Assembly (NCBI RefSeq): GCF_002899695.1 | Contig: NZ_PPEL01000020.1 | Span: forward strand, 1-35,117 | DNA length: 35,117 nucleotides | DNA from: Rubneribacter badeniensis | GTDB taxonomy: Bacteria > Actinomycetota > Coriobacteriia > Coriobacteriales > Eggerthellaceae | Direction of reading: 5' to 3' | In this document: positions 7,935-15,614 of the stretch, one piece after another | Position numbering within the stretch: position 1 is the stretch's first letter | Layout of the letters: the number at the start of each line of letters is the position of its first letter | The notes under the pieces: generated by a model | Seen by the model: only the letters and a program-made list of their open reading frames with translations | What the model was told of the DNA's origin: nothing | Databases searched by the model: none | Program-made: the position numbers and the translations under genes

Positions 7935-7947
7935 GATAATTGTTATC
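7935..7947. promoter_or_regulatory. PerR/Fur-type operator of ahpC
   Basis: GATAATTGTTATC is a dyad matching the Fur/PerR core GATAATnATTATC at all but one position. It lies between the ahpC start and an AT-rich promoter-like stretch (7948-7995). PerR control of ahpC by metal-catalysed oxidation is well established in Gram-positive bacteria. Here the regulator gene is not in the window, so which Fur-family protein binds is inferred. Confidence 0.6.
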
Positions 7948-8116
7948 CTTTACAAACTTTACCATAAATGCTATGCATGCTCTATCATATATGCGCCACC
8001 TCCGAACAATCTCCAAAAACCACCGCCTTGGAAGGCCCCGCCGTGCGCCCGATCCGGTTTTCGCCTAGAATGGGGCCTTGAACGAAACAGTGCGCATCGC
8101 GAGCGGAGGGAGCGTC

Positions 8117-8392
8117 ATGAGGCAGTGCATGGATGCCGACAACCTGCATCGCAGGCTCAAGAAAATAGTCGGCCAGGTGCAGGCCATCGACCGCATGGTG
8201 GACGAGGACGTGCCCTGCGAGGATGTGCTCGCCCAGATCAACGCCGCGAAATCGGCGTTGCACCGGTGCGGGCAGGTGGTGCTGGAAGGCCATATCAAGC
8301 ACTGCGTGCGCGACGGCATCGAGCACGGCGACGCCGACAAGACCATCGAGAGCTTCACGAAGGCGGTCGAACGCTTCTCGAACATGAGCTAG
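8117..8392 (+). CDS. csoR: CsoR-family metal-sensing repressor
   Basis: A 91-residue all-helical protein of the CsoR/RcnR/FrmR (DUF156) family. The three copper ligands of CsoR are present with exact spacing: C34, H59 and C63 (Mycobacterium CsoR has C36, H61, C65). That points to Cu(I) rather than nickel or formaldehyde sensing. GGAGGGAG at 8105-8112 fixes the ATG at 8117, so the upstream TTG at 8078 is rejected. It sits 165 bp upstream of a P1B metal ATPase whose promoter carries a CsoR-type palindrome. The apo-repressor should hold that promoter off until copper binds. A CstR-like persulfide sensor is a less likely alternative, because those lack the middle histidine. Confidence 0.92.
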   Translation: MRQCMDADNLHRRLKKIVGQVQAIDRMVDEDVPCEDVLAQINAAKSALHRCGQVVLEGHIKHCVRDGIEHGDADKTIESFTKAVERFSNMS

Positions 8393-8513
8393 GCCGCGCC
8401 GCCGCCCGCTTTACAGCCCGCGACCTCTACGCCCGCAGCGGCATCGTCGCACGCGGGCTTTGCAAAACCACCCCGCGGAATAAGCCCTGGAAAACTTCCC
8501 TCCTTTGCGCTAT

Positions 8514-8539
8514 TATACCCATAGGGGTATAGGTATAAT
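8514..8539 (+). promoter_or_regulatory. CsoR-type operator and -10 box of the metal ATPase
   Basis: TATACCC at 8514-8520 and GGGTATA at 8525-8531 are perfect 7-bp arms around ATAG, the G-tract dyad typical of CsoR operators. TATAAT at 8534-8539 follows two bases later as a strong -10. The operator therefore covers the promoter spacer and a bound repressor would block polymerase. No good -35 is seen at 16-18 bp. Confidence 0.82.
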
Positions 8540-8557
8540 GCAGTGAGCGGAGGAACC

Positions 8558-10807
8558 ATGGAGGACAACGACGCGTCGGCGCGGACGAAAGCGGAAGAAG
8601 GGGCGGCTCCGAGCACGGGCGGCGCACGCGGGCCGGAAGCGCCCGCAGCGAACACGGCCGGCATAACCGGAGAGGCGGCCAAGCCCTCGGAGCCGTTGCG
8701 CATCCGCGCGATGGGAAAGCTGGAGGATCTGCTGGAGATCGGGGGCACGAGGAGGGACGTCGCGTTTTTGGCGATCTCGGCCGCAGCGCTGGCCCTCAGC
8801 CTCTTCGCGCCCGACGCGCTGCCCTTCGACCCGGCGTGGATCGCCATCGTGCTGTGCGGAGCGCCCATCGTCTTGGGCGCCGTCATCGGCCTCGTCACGG
8901 AATTCGACATCAAGGCCGACGTGCTCGTATCGCTCGCGCTCGTCGCATCGGTGGCCATCGGCGAGGACTTCGCCGCCGGAGAGGTGGCGCTCATCATGCA
9001 GCTGGGCGCGCTTCTGGAAGAGCTGACGGTGGCGAAGGCGCGCGCGGGCATCGAGCGGCTCGTGCGCCTCTCTCCCCGAACGGCGCGCATCGTGCGGCCG
9101 AACGGGACCGAAGAGGTCGTCGCCGCCGAGGACGTGCGGGCGGGCGACGTGGTGCGCGTGCTGCCCGGGGAGACGATCGCCGTGGACGGCACCGTCGTCA
9201 GCGGATCCACCTCCATCGACGAGTCGGCGATGACCGGCGAGCCGCTTCCCGTGGACAAGACGGTGGGCGACGAGGTGAGAAGCGGCACGGTGAACCGCTT
9301 CGGGGCGTTCGACATGCGCTCCGAGCGCGTGGGAGAGGACAGCTCGCTCGCCCGCATGATCGAGCTCGTGAGATCGGCCGACGCCGGCAAGGCGAAGATC
9401 GTGCGCCTCGCCGACCGCTGGGCCACGTGGATCGTGGTGATCGCGCTGGCGGCCGCGGCGGGCACGTGGCTCGTCACCGGCGAGGCCATCCGCGCGGTCA
9501 CCATCCTCGTGGTGTTCTGCCCGTGCGCGCTCGTGCTGGCCACGCCCACGGCCATCATGGCGGCCATCGGCAACGTGACGAGGTTCGGCGCGCTCGTGCG
9601 CGAGGGGGACGCGCTCGAACGCCTCGCGAAGGCGCGCAAGGCGGCGTTCGACAAGACGGGCACGCTCACACACGGCCGCCCCGAGGTGGTGGCCGTCGTG
9701 CCGTGCGCGTCGGGACACGGGCGCCACGAAGGCTGCTGCGGCGCGCACGACGAAGCGGCGGCCCCCTTGGACGAGGCGGCGCTGCTCGACTATGCGGCGG
9801 CTGCGGAGAGCATGAGCGAGCACCCGCTGGGCAAGGCCATCGTGCGAGGATGGAAGAGCGCGCGCGAAGCCGAGGCGGGACGCGCGAAAGGCCCTGCGGA
9901 CGCCGTGGACGCCGTCGCGCCCGGTGCCCGCACCTCCCCCGCCGACGGCGCCGCGCGCGCCCTTCCCCGATCCGACGATTTCGCGATGATCCCCGGCCGC
10001 GGAGTGGCGGCGACGGTGGCGGGGCGGCGCGTGCTGGCGGGCAACCTCGAGATGATGCTCGAGCACGGCGTGGCCGGAGCGCTCCATTTGGAGAGCGCCG
10101 CCGCCGAGCACCTCGAAGAAGGGCGCACAGTGGTGCACGTGGCGGTGGACGGCCGCGCGGCGGGGCTGGTGGCGCTCGCCGACACCATACGCCCGTCGGC
10201 ACGCGAGACGGTGCGCGCCGTCCGCGCGCTCGGCGTCGAGCCGGTGCTGCTCACCGGCGACCGTCCCCAAGCCGCACGGCGCATCGCCGAGGAGGCGGGC
10301 ATCTCGGACGTGGAGGCCGGCTGCCTGCCCGAAGACAAGCTGCGCGCCATCGAACGCTTCGAGGACGGCGGGACGCCGGTGTGCATGGTGGGCGACGGCA
10401 TCAACGACGCGCCCGCCCTCAAACGCGCGACGGTCGGCATCGCCATGGGCGGCGCGGGCAGCGACATCGCCGTCGACGCCGCCGACATCGCGCTCGTGCG
10501 CGACGACATCGCCGCGCTGCCCCACCTGATCGCCGTCTCGCAGCGCATGATGACCACCATCAAGCTGAACATGACGTTCTCGATGGCGCTCAACTTCGCC
10601 GCCATCGCGCTCGCCATGGCCGGCATCCTCGACCCGGTGGCGGGCGCGCTCGTCCACAACGCCGGATCGGTCCTCGTCATCTCGAACTCCGCGCTCCTTT
10701 TGCGCTGGAAGCGCAAAGGCACGCCCATGCCGAACCGAAGAGTGGACGACCCTTTGGCCTCCCCCGCCGCCGAGCCGACGCAGGAGCCGCAACCGCGAAC
10801 CGCTTAA
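8558..10807 (+). CDS. P1B-type heavy-metal-translocating ATPase (probable copper exporter)
   Basis: A 749-residue P-type ATPase. The ion-binding CPC motif is at 321-323, the phosphorylated D365 is in DKTGTLT, the HP motif of the nucleotide domain is in SEHPLG (422-423), and GDGINDAP starts at 612. The actuator TGEPLP is near 226-231. The last helix pair carries [16 protein letters not shown] (700-715). The N-terminus (1-48) is Ala/Gly/Glu-rich with no CxxC heavy-metal domain. Instead a Cys/His-rich loop (383-397, two Cys adjacent) follows the phosphorylation site, and an Ala-rich insertion lies at about 435-472. GGAGG fixes the ATG at 8558. Regulation by the upstream CsoR and operator makes Cu(I) the likely ion. 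The final-helix residues differ from classic CopA, so zinc, cadmium or another soft metal is possible. Confidence 0.92.
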   Translation: MEDNDASARTKAEEGAAPSTGGARGPEAPAANTAGITGEAAKPSEPLRIRAMGKLEDLLEIGGTRRDVAFLAISAAALALSLFAPDALPFDPAWIAIVLCGAPIVLGAVIGLVTEFDIKADVLVSLALVASVAIGEDFAAGEVALIMQLGALLEELTVAKARAGIERLVRLSPRTARIVRPNGTEEVVAAEDVRAGDVVRVLPGETIAVDGTVVSGSTSIDESAMTGEPLPVDKTVGDEVRSGTVNRFGAFDMRSERVGEDSSLARMIELVRSADAGKAKIVRLADRWATWIVVIALAAAAGTWLVTGEAIRAVTILVVFCPCALVLATPTAIMAAIGNVTRFGALVREGDALERLAKARKAAFDKTGTLTHGRPEVVAVVPCASGHGRHEGCCGAHDEAAAPLDEAALLDYAAAAESMSEHPLGKAIVRGWKSAREAEAGRAKGPADAVDAVAPGARTSPADGAARALPRSDDFAMIPGRGVAATVAGRRVLAGNLEMMLEHGVAGALHLESAAAEHLEEGRTVVHVAVDGRAAGLVALADTIRPSARETVRAVRALGVEPVLLTGDRPQAARRIAEEAGISDVEAGCLPEDKLRAIERFEDGGTPVCMVGDGINDAPALKRATVGIAMGGAGSDIAVDAADIALVRDDIAALPHLIAVSQRMMTTIKLNMTFSMALNFAAIALAMAGILDPVAGALVHNAGSVLVISNSALLLRWKRKGTPMPNRRVDDPLASPAAEPTQEPQPRTA

Positions 10808-10869
10808 GACCGCGCGCCCTGCCCGCCCGACACCCCGCCCGGCCATGACAAGCCGGCAGCGGCAGGGTT

Positions 10870-11985
10870 CTACCCCCGCGCCCCCTCGGCGATCAGGGCC
10901 TCCACGAGACGCGCCGACCCCTCGAGGTCGGCCACGGCGATATGCTCGTCCACGGAATGGAAGGCCGTCATGCCGATGCCCAGCGTCACCGCGCGCACGC
11001 CGCGGGCGCACAGCACGTTCGCGTCGGCACCGCCGCCCGATCGATGAAAACGCGGCTCGAGGCCCGCCGCGCGGATGGCCGACGAGAGGCCGCGCACCAG
11101 CTCGTCGTCCTCGTCGTAGAGCACGGCGTCATAGCTTTTCGTCCATTCGACCTCGACCGCGCCGCCGAAGCGCGCGGCGGCGTCCTTAAGGGCGGCCGTC
11201 ATGGCGGCCTTCTGCGCCCCGGCGCGCTCGGCGAAAAGCGAGCGGCACTCGCCAGCCAGCGCGCACGCATCCGGCACGACGTTCGTCGCGCAGCCGCCCG
11301 AGATCGTCCCGATGTTGGCGGTCGTGGCCTCATCGATGCGCCCGAGCGGCATCGCGCCCACCGCCGCAGCGGCCATGGCGATGGCCGACGCGCCCTTCTC
11401 CGGCTCGACGCCCGCATGCGCGGCGCGTCCCGAGAAGCGGGCCTTGAGCGCCCAGTGGCACGGAGCGCCGACGATGACGGTGCCGGGAGCGCCGTCGGCA
11501 TCGAGCACGTAGCACGGCGCGCCGGCAGGAAGCTCGCCCTCGGCCAGCGCCCCGGCCCCCAGAAGATGCAGTTCCTCGCAGGTGGTGAGCAGCACGGTGA
11601 TGTCGGGGCGGGAGGCTCCGTCCTCGAGAGCGGAGCGCACGCCCTCGAGGATGGCCGCCACGCCGGCCTTGTCGTCGGCCGACAGGATGGTGTCGCCGGC
11701 CGAGCGCACCACGCCGCCCTCCACGACAGGCTCGATGCCCGCGCACGGCTGCACGGTGTCCATGTGGGCCGAGAGCACGATCGCGCCGCCCGCCGTGCCG
11801 GGCAGGTGCGCGATGAGGTTTCCCGTGTCCGACCCCGTCTGCGAAGCCGACCCGTCGAAGCGCACCTCGAACCCCAGGGAGCGCAGCTCGTCGGCGCAAC
11901 GGCCCGCCATCGCCGCCTCGCGGCGCGAGGGGCTTTCGATGCGGACGAGTTCGCAGAACAGGTCGAGCAGACGGTTCGAGTTCAT
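10870..11985 (-). CDS. M20-family metallopeptidase (peptidase T-like)
   Basis: A 371-residue cytoplasmic di-zinc exopeptidase. Metal and catalytic residues are in family order: H74 and catalytic D76 in SAHMDTV, bridging D104 in SADDKAG, catalytic E137 with E138 in TTCEELHLLG, D162, and the last ligand H343 in MTAFHSVDEH. The lid/dimerisation domain (about 178-290) contains the conserved H190. Family members remove N-terminal residues from di- or tripeptides or hydrolyse amino-acid conjugates; the exact substrate is not readable. AAGGAG precedes the ATG at 11985. It converges with the metal ATPase (62-bp gap) and diverges from a nitroreductase across about 270 bp. Confidence 0.9.
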   Translation of the reverse strand: MNSNRLLDLFCELVRIESPSRREAAMAGRCADELRSLGFEVRFDGSASQTGSDTGNLIAHLPGTAGGAIVLSAHMDTVQPCAGIEPVVEGGVVRSAGDTILSADDKAGVAAILEGVRSALEDGASRPDITVLLTTCEELHLLGAGALAEGELPAGAPCYVLDADGAPGTVIVGAPCHWALKARFSGRAAHAGVEPEKGASAIAMAAAAVGAMPLGRIDEATTANIGTISGGCATNVVPDACALAGECRSLFAERAGAQKAAMTAALKDAAARFGGAVEVEWTKSYDAVLYDEDDELVRGLSSAIRAAGLEPRFHRSGGGADANVLCARGVRAVTLGIGMTAFHSVDEHIAVADLEGSARLVEALIAEGARG

Positions 11986-12180
11986 GAGGCTCCTTCCAAC
12001 AGGGTTCGACGAAAGCCCGCGGCGACGAGGGGCGGCGCCGAAGCGCAGACGTCCTTGCGCCCCGACGCGCGAGGCGGTGCGCAGCGAAGCGCCGCGGCGT
12101 CTTCGGCGAAGCGCGCTTCCCGTCGCCGCGCTCGCGCATCGCCTGTCGGGTATGGGCGATGCGCGGACGGCGCGCTCCAT

Positions 12181-12186
12181 TATAAT
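12181..12186 (+). promoter_or_regulatory. -10 box, probable nitroreductase promoter
   Basis: An exact TATAAT in a GC-rich divergent spacer (11986-12259), 73 bp before the nitroreductase start. No convincing -35 is seen at the usual distance. The remainder of the spacer shows no further structure I can support. Confidence 0.45.
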
Positions 12187-12259
12187 GCGGGGCGAACGGA
12201 CGCGCGCGGCGATCCCGGCAACGGAAGGCGCGCGACGCGCAGCGAAACGAGGAGGCCCC

Positions 12260-12838
12260 ATGCTGCAAGACATCATCGCAACCTGCCGGAGCTACCGCCG
12301 CTTCGACGAGAGCGCGCGCCTCAGCCGCGCGACGCTCGTATCGTGGGTGGACGCCGCGCGCCTCGTCGCGTCGAGCGGAAACGCCCAGCCGCTGCGCTAC
12401 GCCGTCGCAACCGACGAAGGCGTATGCGCGCAGGTGTTCTCCTGCTGCGCTTGGGCCAAGGCGCTGCCCGATTGGGACGGACCCGAACCCGGAGAGCGCC
12501 CAAGCGGCTACATCGCGATCTGCCGCGATCGCGACCGCACGCTCGCCGACACGTTCACGGCCTGGGACGAGGGCATCGCCGCGCAGACCATCATGCTGCA
12601 AGCGGCAGAAGCCGGCTTCGGCGGCTGCATCGTGGGGTCGTTCAAGAAGCGCGGCGTGGCCGACGCGCTCGGCATCGACCGCGAGCGGTTCCAACCCGAC
12701 CTCGTGCTCGCACTCGGCAAGCCCGCAGAAAAGGTGCGCGTGACGAGCATGCCCCCCGGCGGTTCCACCGCCTACTGGCGCGACGCCGAAGGCGTCCATC
12801 ACGTCCCGAAGCGCGCGCTCGCGGACGTGCTGCTGTAG
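12260..12838 (+). CDS. Nitroreductase-family FMN protein
   Basis: A 192-residue flavoprotein of the nitroreductase superfamily (usual length 170-220). The N-terminal RSYRRFDES (10-18) is the phosphate-contacting RSxRxF signature. SSGNAQPLRY (about 39-48) lines the FMN. EAGFGGCIVGSF (about 115-126) is the conserved glycine-rich stretch, followed by the ALGKPAE segment near the end. Such enzymes use NAD(P)H to reduce nitroaromatics, quinones or other conjugated acceptors. The physiological substrate is unknown. GAGGAGG five bases upstream sets the ATG at 12260. It is a single gene, divergent from the M20 peptidase. Confidence 0.88.
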   Translation: MLQDIIATCRSYRRFDESARLSRATLVSWVDAARLVASSGNAQPLRYAVATDEGVCAQVFSCCAWAKALPDWDGPEPGERPSGYIAICRDRDRTLADTFTAWDEGIAAQTIMLQAAEAGFGGCIVGSFKKRGVADALGIDRERFQPDLVLALGKPAEKVRVTSMPPGGSTAYWRDAEGVHHVPKRALADVLL

Positions 12839-12890
12839 AGCGCTTTGCACGGAGGCGATGGGGGCCTGAGCGAGGGAGGGGGGCCATGGA

Positions 12891-12962
12891 GCCATGTCGA
12901 TGATAAGCGAAGGCTGGCTGGGCAATCGCCTAGCCAGAGCCGCCAAGCTCCTTGGACATGGC
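12891..12962 (+). ncRNA. Candidate structured RNA or DNA fold downstream of the nitroreductase
   Basis: GCCATGTC (12891-12898) pairs with GACATGGC (12955-12962) as an 8-bp closing stem. Inside lies a 10-bp hairpin (12914-12923 with 12928-12937, loop AATC, one G-U). A small CCAAG/CTTGG hairpin (about 12943-12955) competes with the closing stem. The 330-bp spacer around it (12839-13167) has no gene. Its second half repeats CCGnGGGC(T/C)(A/G)CAC words three times (about 13030-13130). No known riboswitch or housekeeping RNA signature is recognised. Confidence 0.3.
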
Positions 12963-13167
12963 CAAATCAGGCTGGTATCTACTGTAATGGGCTGCACGAC
13001 GAAGGCGCGAAGGCCGCGGGCAGATCGCGCGTGCCCTGCCGTGGGCTACACGCGCCCACTGTGGATCGTGCGCGCCCTCCGCGGGCTACACACCTCCACC
13101 TCGAACCGCACGTCCCCGCGGTGGGCCGCACGCCCCGCCGCAAACCATGCGCCCCGCGTCAGGCGGG

Positions 13168-13482
13168 CTAGGCTTTCGAATGCGCGGAGACGGGGCGGCA
13201 AGACGCGTCAGCCCCTCTCCGCTCGTCGAGACGGCGGTTGCGGAAGTACACGGCCCAGTTGGCGCCGACGCACACGAGGTTGACAAGGTAGACGGCGAGC
13301 ACCCAGTTCACCGTCCCGGACGCGAACTTCGCCGCGATGCCGGCCACATACCCCGCCGTGATGAGCGCGATGAACTGCCAACTCGACCCGGCAGCCGTGC
13401 CCGCCTTGTAACTTTTGTACCCGTTGATCGGCCACGACAAACCGAAGCAGACGAGCATCGCCGCCTCCAGAACCTCCGACAT
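13168..13482 (-). CDS. Small three-helix membrane protein (PQ-loop/SemiSWEET-like)
   Basis: A 104-residue hypothetical protein. Three hydrophobic helices lie at about 5-17, 32-50 and 57-80. The stretch SWPINGYKSYKAGTA near 15-29 resembles the PQ-loop of SemiSWEET half-transporters, with Pro after Trp at the turn. The middle helix is followed by ASGTVNW and the last by YFRNRRLDE, a pattern I recall from small conserved proteins of clostridia and Coriobacteriia. A dimer forming a small-molecule carrier is an inference; no substrate is known. The start at 13482 (MSEVLEAAM) is preferred because the hydrophobic helix starts soon after, but its ribosome site is weak. It is divergent from a LysR regulator, which may control it. 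Confidence 0.7.
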   Translation of the reverse strand: MSEVLEAAMLVCFGLSWPINGYKSYKAGTAAGSSWQFIALITAGYVAGIAAKFASGTVNWVLAVYLVNLVCVGANWAVYFRNRRLDERRGADASCRPVSAHSKA

Positions 13483-13601
13483 GCGCTCTTCGCCTTCGTT
13501 CCTTGCTCGCCGCCGAAGCCCCGACGGCATCCGTTCGTGTTCCGCGTCTCAGCGTACGACTCGCCATCACCTCTGTCTAATATATACTTTTTTGTAAAAT
13601 G

Positions 13602-13617
13602 ATAATATACATATTAT
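13602..13617. promoter_or_regulatory. LysR-type operator candidate
   Basis: ATAATAT-AC-ATATTAT is a perfect 7-bp-arm dyad containing a T-N11-A pattern. It lies 25 bp upstream of the lysR start, inside a short AT-rich stretch (13575-13625) between divergent genes. LysR regulators commonly bind such dyads to repress themselves and activate the divergent gene. Confidence 0.55.
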
Positions 13618-13642
13618 GAGTTAGAAGCGAAGGAGGGCGAAG

Positions 13643-14533
13643 ATGGAGCTTTTGCAGCTTCGGTACTTCGAGGAGGTGGCGCGCACGCAGCATGTCACGA
13701 ACAGCGCGAAGCGGCTCAACGTCGCGCAGCCCGCGCTCACGCAGTCCATCAGGCGGCTCGAGCGCGAGCTGGGCGTGAAGCTGATCGAGCGCGTCGGGCG
13801 CAACGTGCGCCTTACCCCTTGCGGCGCGGTGCTGCACGAGCGCGTGCGACCCGTCCTGGCCGCGCTCGACGCGCTGCCCGCCGAGCTGGCCGAGACGGCG
13901 GGACGCGAGCAGGCCACCGTGCGCCTCGCGATAGAGTCGGCCTCCACCCTGGCCGTCGAGGCCATCGCCGCCTACCGTGCACGCCGCCCGAACGCCCGCT
14001 TCGTCGTCATGCAGAACGCCGATCAGCGCTGGGACGTGCGCCTGCGCACCGCGCGGCGCGAGGACGGCGGTCGCGGACGCGCGGGCGAGCCAGCCGCCGT
14101 CGCACGCTTCACCGAGCGCATCGGGGCGGCGGTGCCGGCCGAGCGCGCAAAACGCGGCCCCCTCGCGCTCGACGAGCTGGCCGCCGACCCGTTCATCTGC
14201 CTGGCGGGAAGCCGCGCCTTCCGCGCGGTGTGCGACGAGGCGTGCGCCGATGCGGGCTTCGCGCCGCGCGTGGCGTTTGAAAGCGACAGCCCCGCCGTGG
14301 TGAAGCGCATGATCGGCCTTGGGCTGGGCGTGGGGTTCTGGCCCGAACGCAGCTGGGGAGACCTCGCCGACGGCAACGCCCGGCTCGAACCGCTCGCCGA
14401 CGCGCGGTTCGTCCGCACGCTCGAGGTGCTTCGCCGCGACGGATCCTCCTCAGAGGAGGCCCGGATGTTCTGCGACTTCCTCGTATCGTCTCTCGAGGAT
14501 CGATGGAGCGAGCCTTCGCCGCTCGGCGCGTGA
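13643..14533 (+). CDS. LysR-family transcriptional regulator
   Basis: A 296-residue regulator of normal family length. The winged helix-turn-helix occupies about residues 1-60: LRYFEEVARTQHVTNSAKRL then NVAQPALTQSIRRLERELG. The effector-binding domain (about 90-290) is of the periplasmic-binding-protein fold with the usual GLGLGVGFWPE hinge near 228-238. Residues 128-150 are Arg/Gly-rich and poorly conserved in look, a small expansion. GGAGGG precedes the ATG. It is divergent from the three-helix membrane gene at 13168-13482, across an AT-rich region with a T-N11-A dyad. That gene is the most likely target; the inducer is unknown. Confidence 0.92.
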   Translation: MELLQLRYFEEVARTQHVTNSAKRLNVAQPALTQSIRRLERELGVKLIERVGRNVRLTPCGAVLHERVRPVLAALDALPAELAETAGREQATVRLAIESASTLAVEAIAAYRARRPNARFVVMQNADQRWDVRLRTARREDGGRGRAGEPAAVARFTERIGAAVPAERAKRGPLALDELAADPFICLAGSRAFRAVCDEACADAGFAPRVAFESDSPAVVKRMIGLGLGVGFWPERSWGDLADGNARLEPLADARFVRTLEVLRRDGSSSEEARMFCDFLVSSLEDRWSEPSPLGA

Positions 14534-15138
14534 AGCCGCGGCGTTCGTCTGCACCCGCCACCGGATCGGCGGCAATGCGGCCGGCAGAAAGCAGCGAGGC
14601 GATTCGACAGCGAGCCTCCGCACTGCGCACCGCGCCCGCCGCGTTCCCGGCTCGCATCGCTCCCGCATCCAAGGCGCATTCGCCAAGAACCCCCCGACGT
14701 GCGCCTTTCGACAGGCGAGAGATCGGAGGCGGCTCCGAAGAAGGGCCGCCCCGCCTTGCGAACGCGCCGACAAGATACAAAGCGAAGCCAAGAACGTCCA
14801 GCGCGACGCCGAAGCGTCATCCGCCTCGCTGCAAGGCGACGCGCCGCCGCATGCACCGCGCCTCTTCGCCCCTCAACGCGAAGCGACCGACCCGCGCCTC
14901 TTCCATCTCGGCTAAGACGCCCCCATCCGAGATGGCGGGATAGCGAGAGCCGCACCGCGACGGCGGCCCGATCGGCGGTCGCACCTCGAACGCGTGCAGC
15001 GGATGACGCAGCACGCAAGACGGCCCCCTCGGAAAGCGGCACTCCCCTTCCCAAGCGAAGGACGAAAGAGGCAAAGGGGCCATCCTTCCCCATAGAAAGA
15101 CTTGAGAAGACTCCACGGTCATGAATTTGAAGAAAAAT

Positions 15139-15329
15139 TTCCATATAGTACCGCAATGCAGGAGAGGCGAACCGAAAACGCCTTCGAAGGCGCTGTCAAT
15201 ACGACAAAGCAGGAGATTTCGGTACAATATTCCGAAAAAATGCCTGATTCATTACCGTTTCGAGTAGAGAGAACGCATCATCCATCGATTTCGGTCATAT
15301 ATCGAAAACTTTTCACAAATCCATTACCG
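15139..15329. repeat. AT-rich island 2 with repeated CGGTA-type motifs
   Basis: The sister of the island at 390-592. Five CGGTA-type motifs occur: minus-strand copies at 15139-15153, 15245-15257 and 15317-15329, plus-strand copies at 15220-15233 and 15292-15305. The shared words ATATAGTACCG (15143) and AATCCATTACCG (15318) are 176 bp apart here and 165 bp apart in island 1. It sits between 3' ends of genes, not next to a start. Confidence 0.6.
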
Positions 15330-15397
15330 TTTCAAGAAGAAGAACCCCCGACTCTCGCTGACAGCATCGGCGAACCCGCCGAATCGCCGCGCCGCGT

Positions 15398-15550
15398 GCT
15401 GCGCGCCGCAAGCTGACCACCGCGGCCGGCCAGCCGCGCGCCGCACCGCAAGCAGACCAACCGACCGCTTCGGCCGACCAGCTGCGTACTGCAAGCCGTC
15501 CAGCCGGCTGCCTCGGCCGACCAGCCAGTCGCCGCAGCCGATCAAGCGAG
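15398..15550. repeat. Degenerate ~42-bp tandem repeat
   Basis: About three and a half units, each with a GCTGCGnnCnGCAAGC-like start and a CGGCCGACCAGCC-like end (units near 15398, 15433, 15481 and 15527). They do not preserve a reading frame of recognisable protein. Confidence 0.4.
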
Positions 15551-15614
15551 CATCGGCAAGCGACGGGCGCGCGGCGCAACGCGATGGAAGAAGCGCGCGA
15601 CGGCGCGGAGCGTT

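Larger units (their letters stand above)
14534..15614. other. Gene-free stretch between lysR and the pyrophosphatase
   Basis: No credible gene in 1.08 kb. Open frames on both strands lack ribosome sites and give Arg/Ala/Pro-rich text. The stretch lies between the 3' ends of two converging genes, so it needs no promoters. It nevertheless contains an AT-rich CGGTA island (15139-15329) and a degenerate tandem repeat (15398-15550). The first 550 bases show nothing I can name. Confidence 0.5.

Noticed and set aside
8078-8116. TTG start giving CsoR 13 extra residues
   Set aside because: GGAGGGAG sits just before the ATG at 8117, and that start gives the family length and ligand numbering.
12839-13167. 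tRNA or known riboswitch in the spacer
   Set aside because: No T-loop, anticodon arm or conserved riboswitch core could be found; only generic stems.
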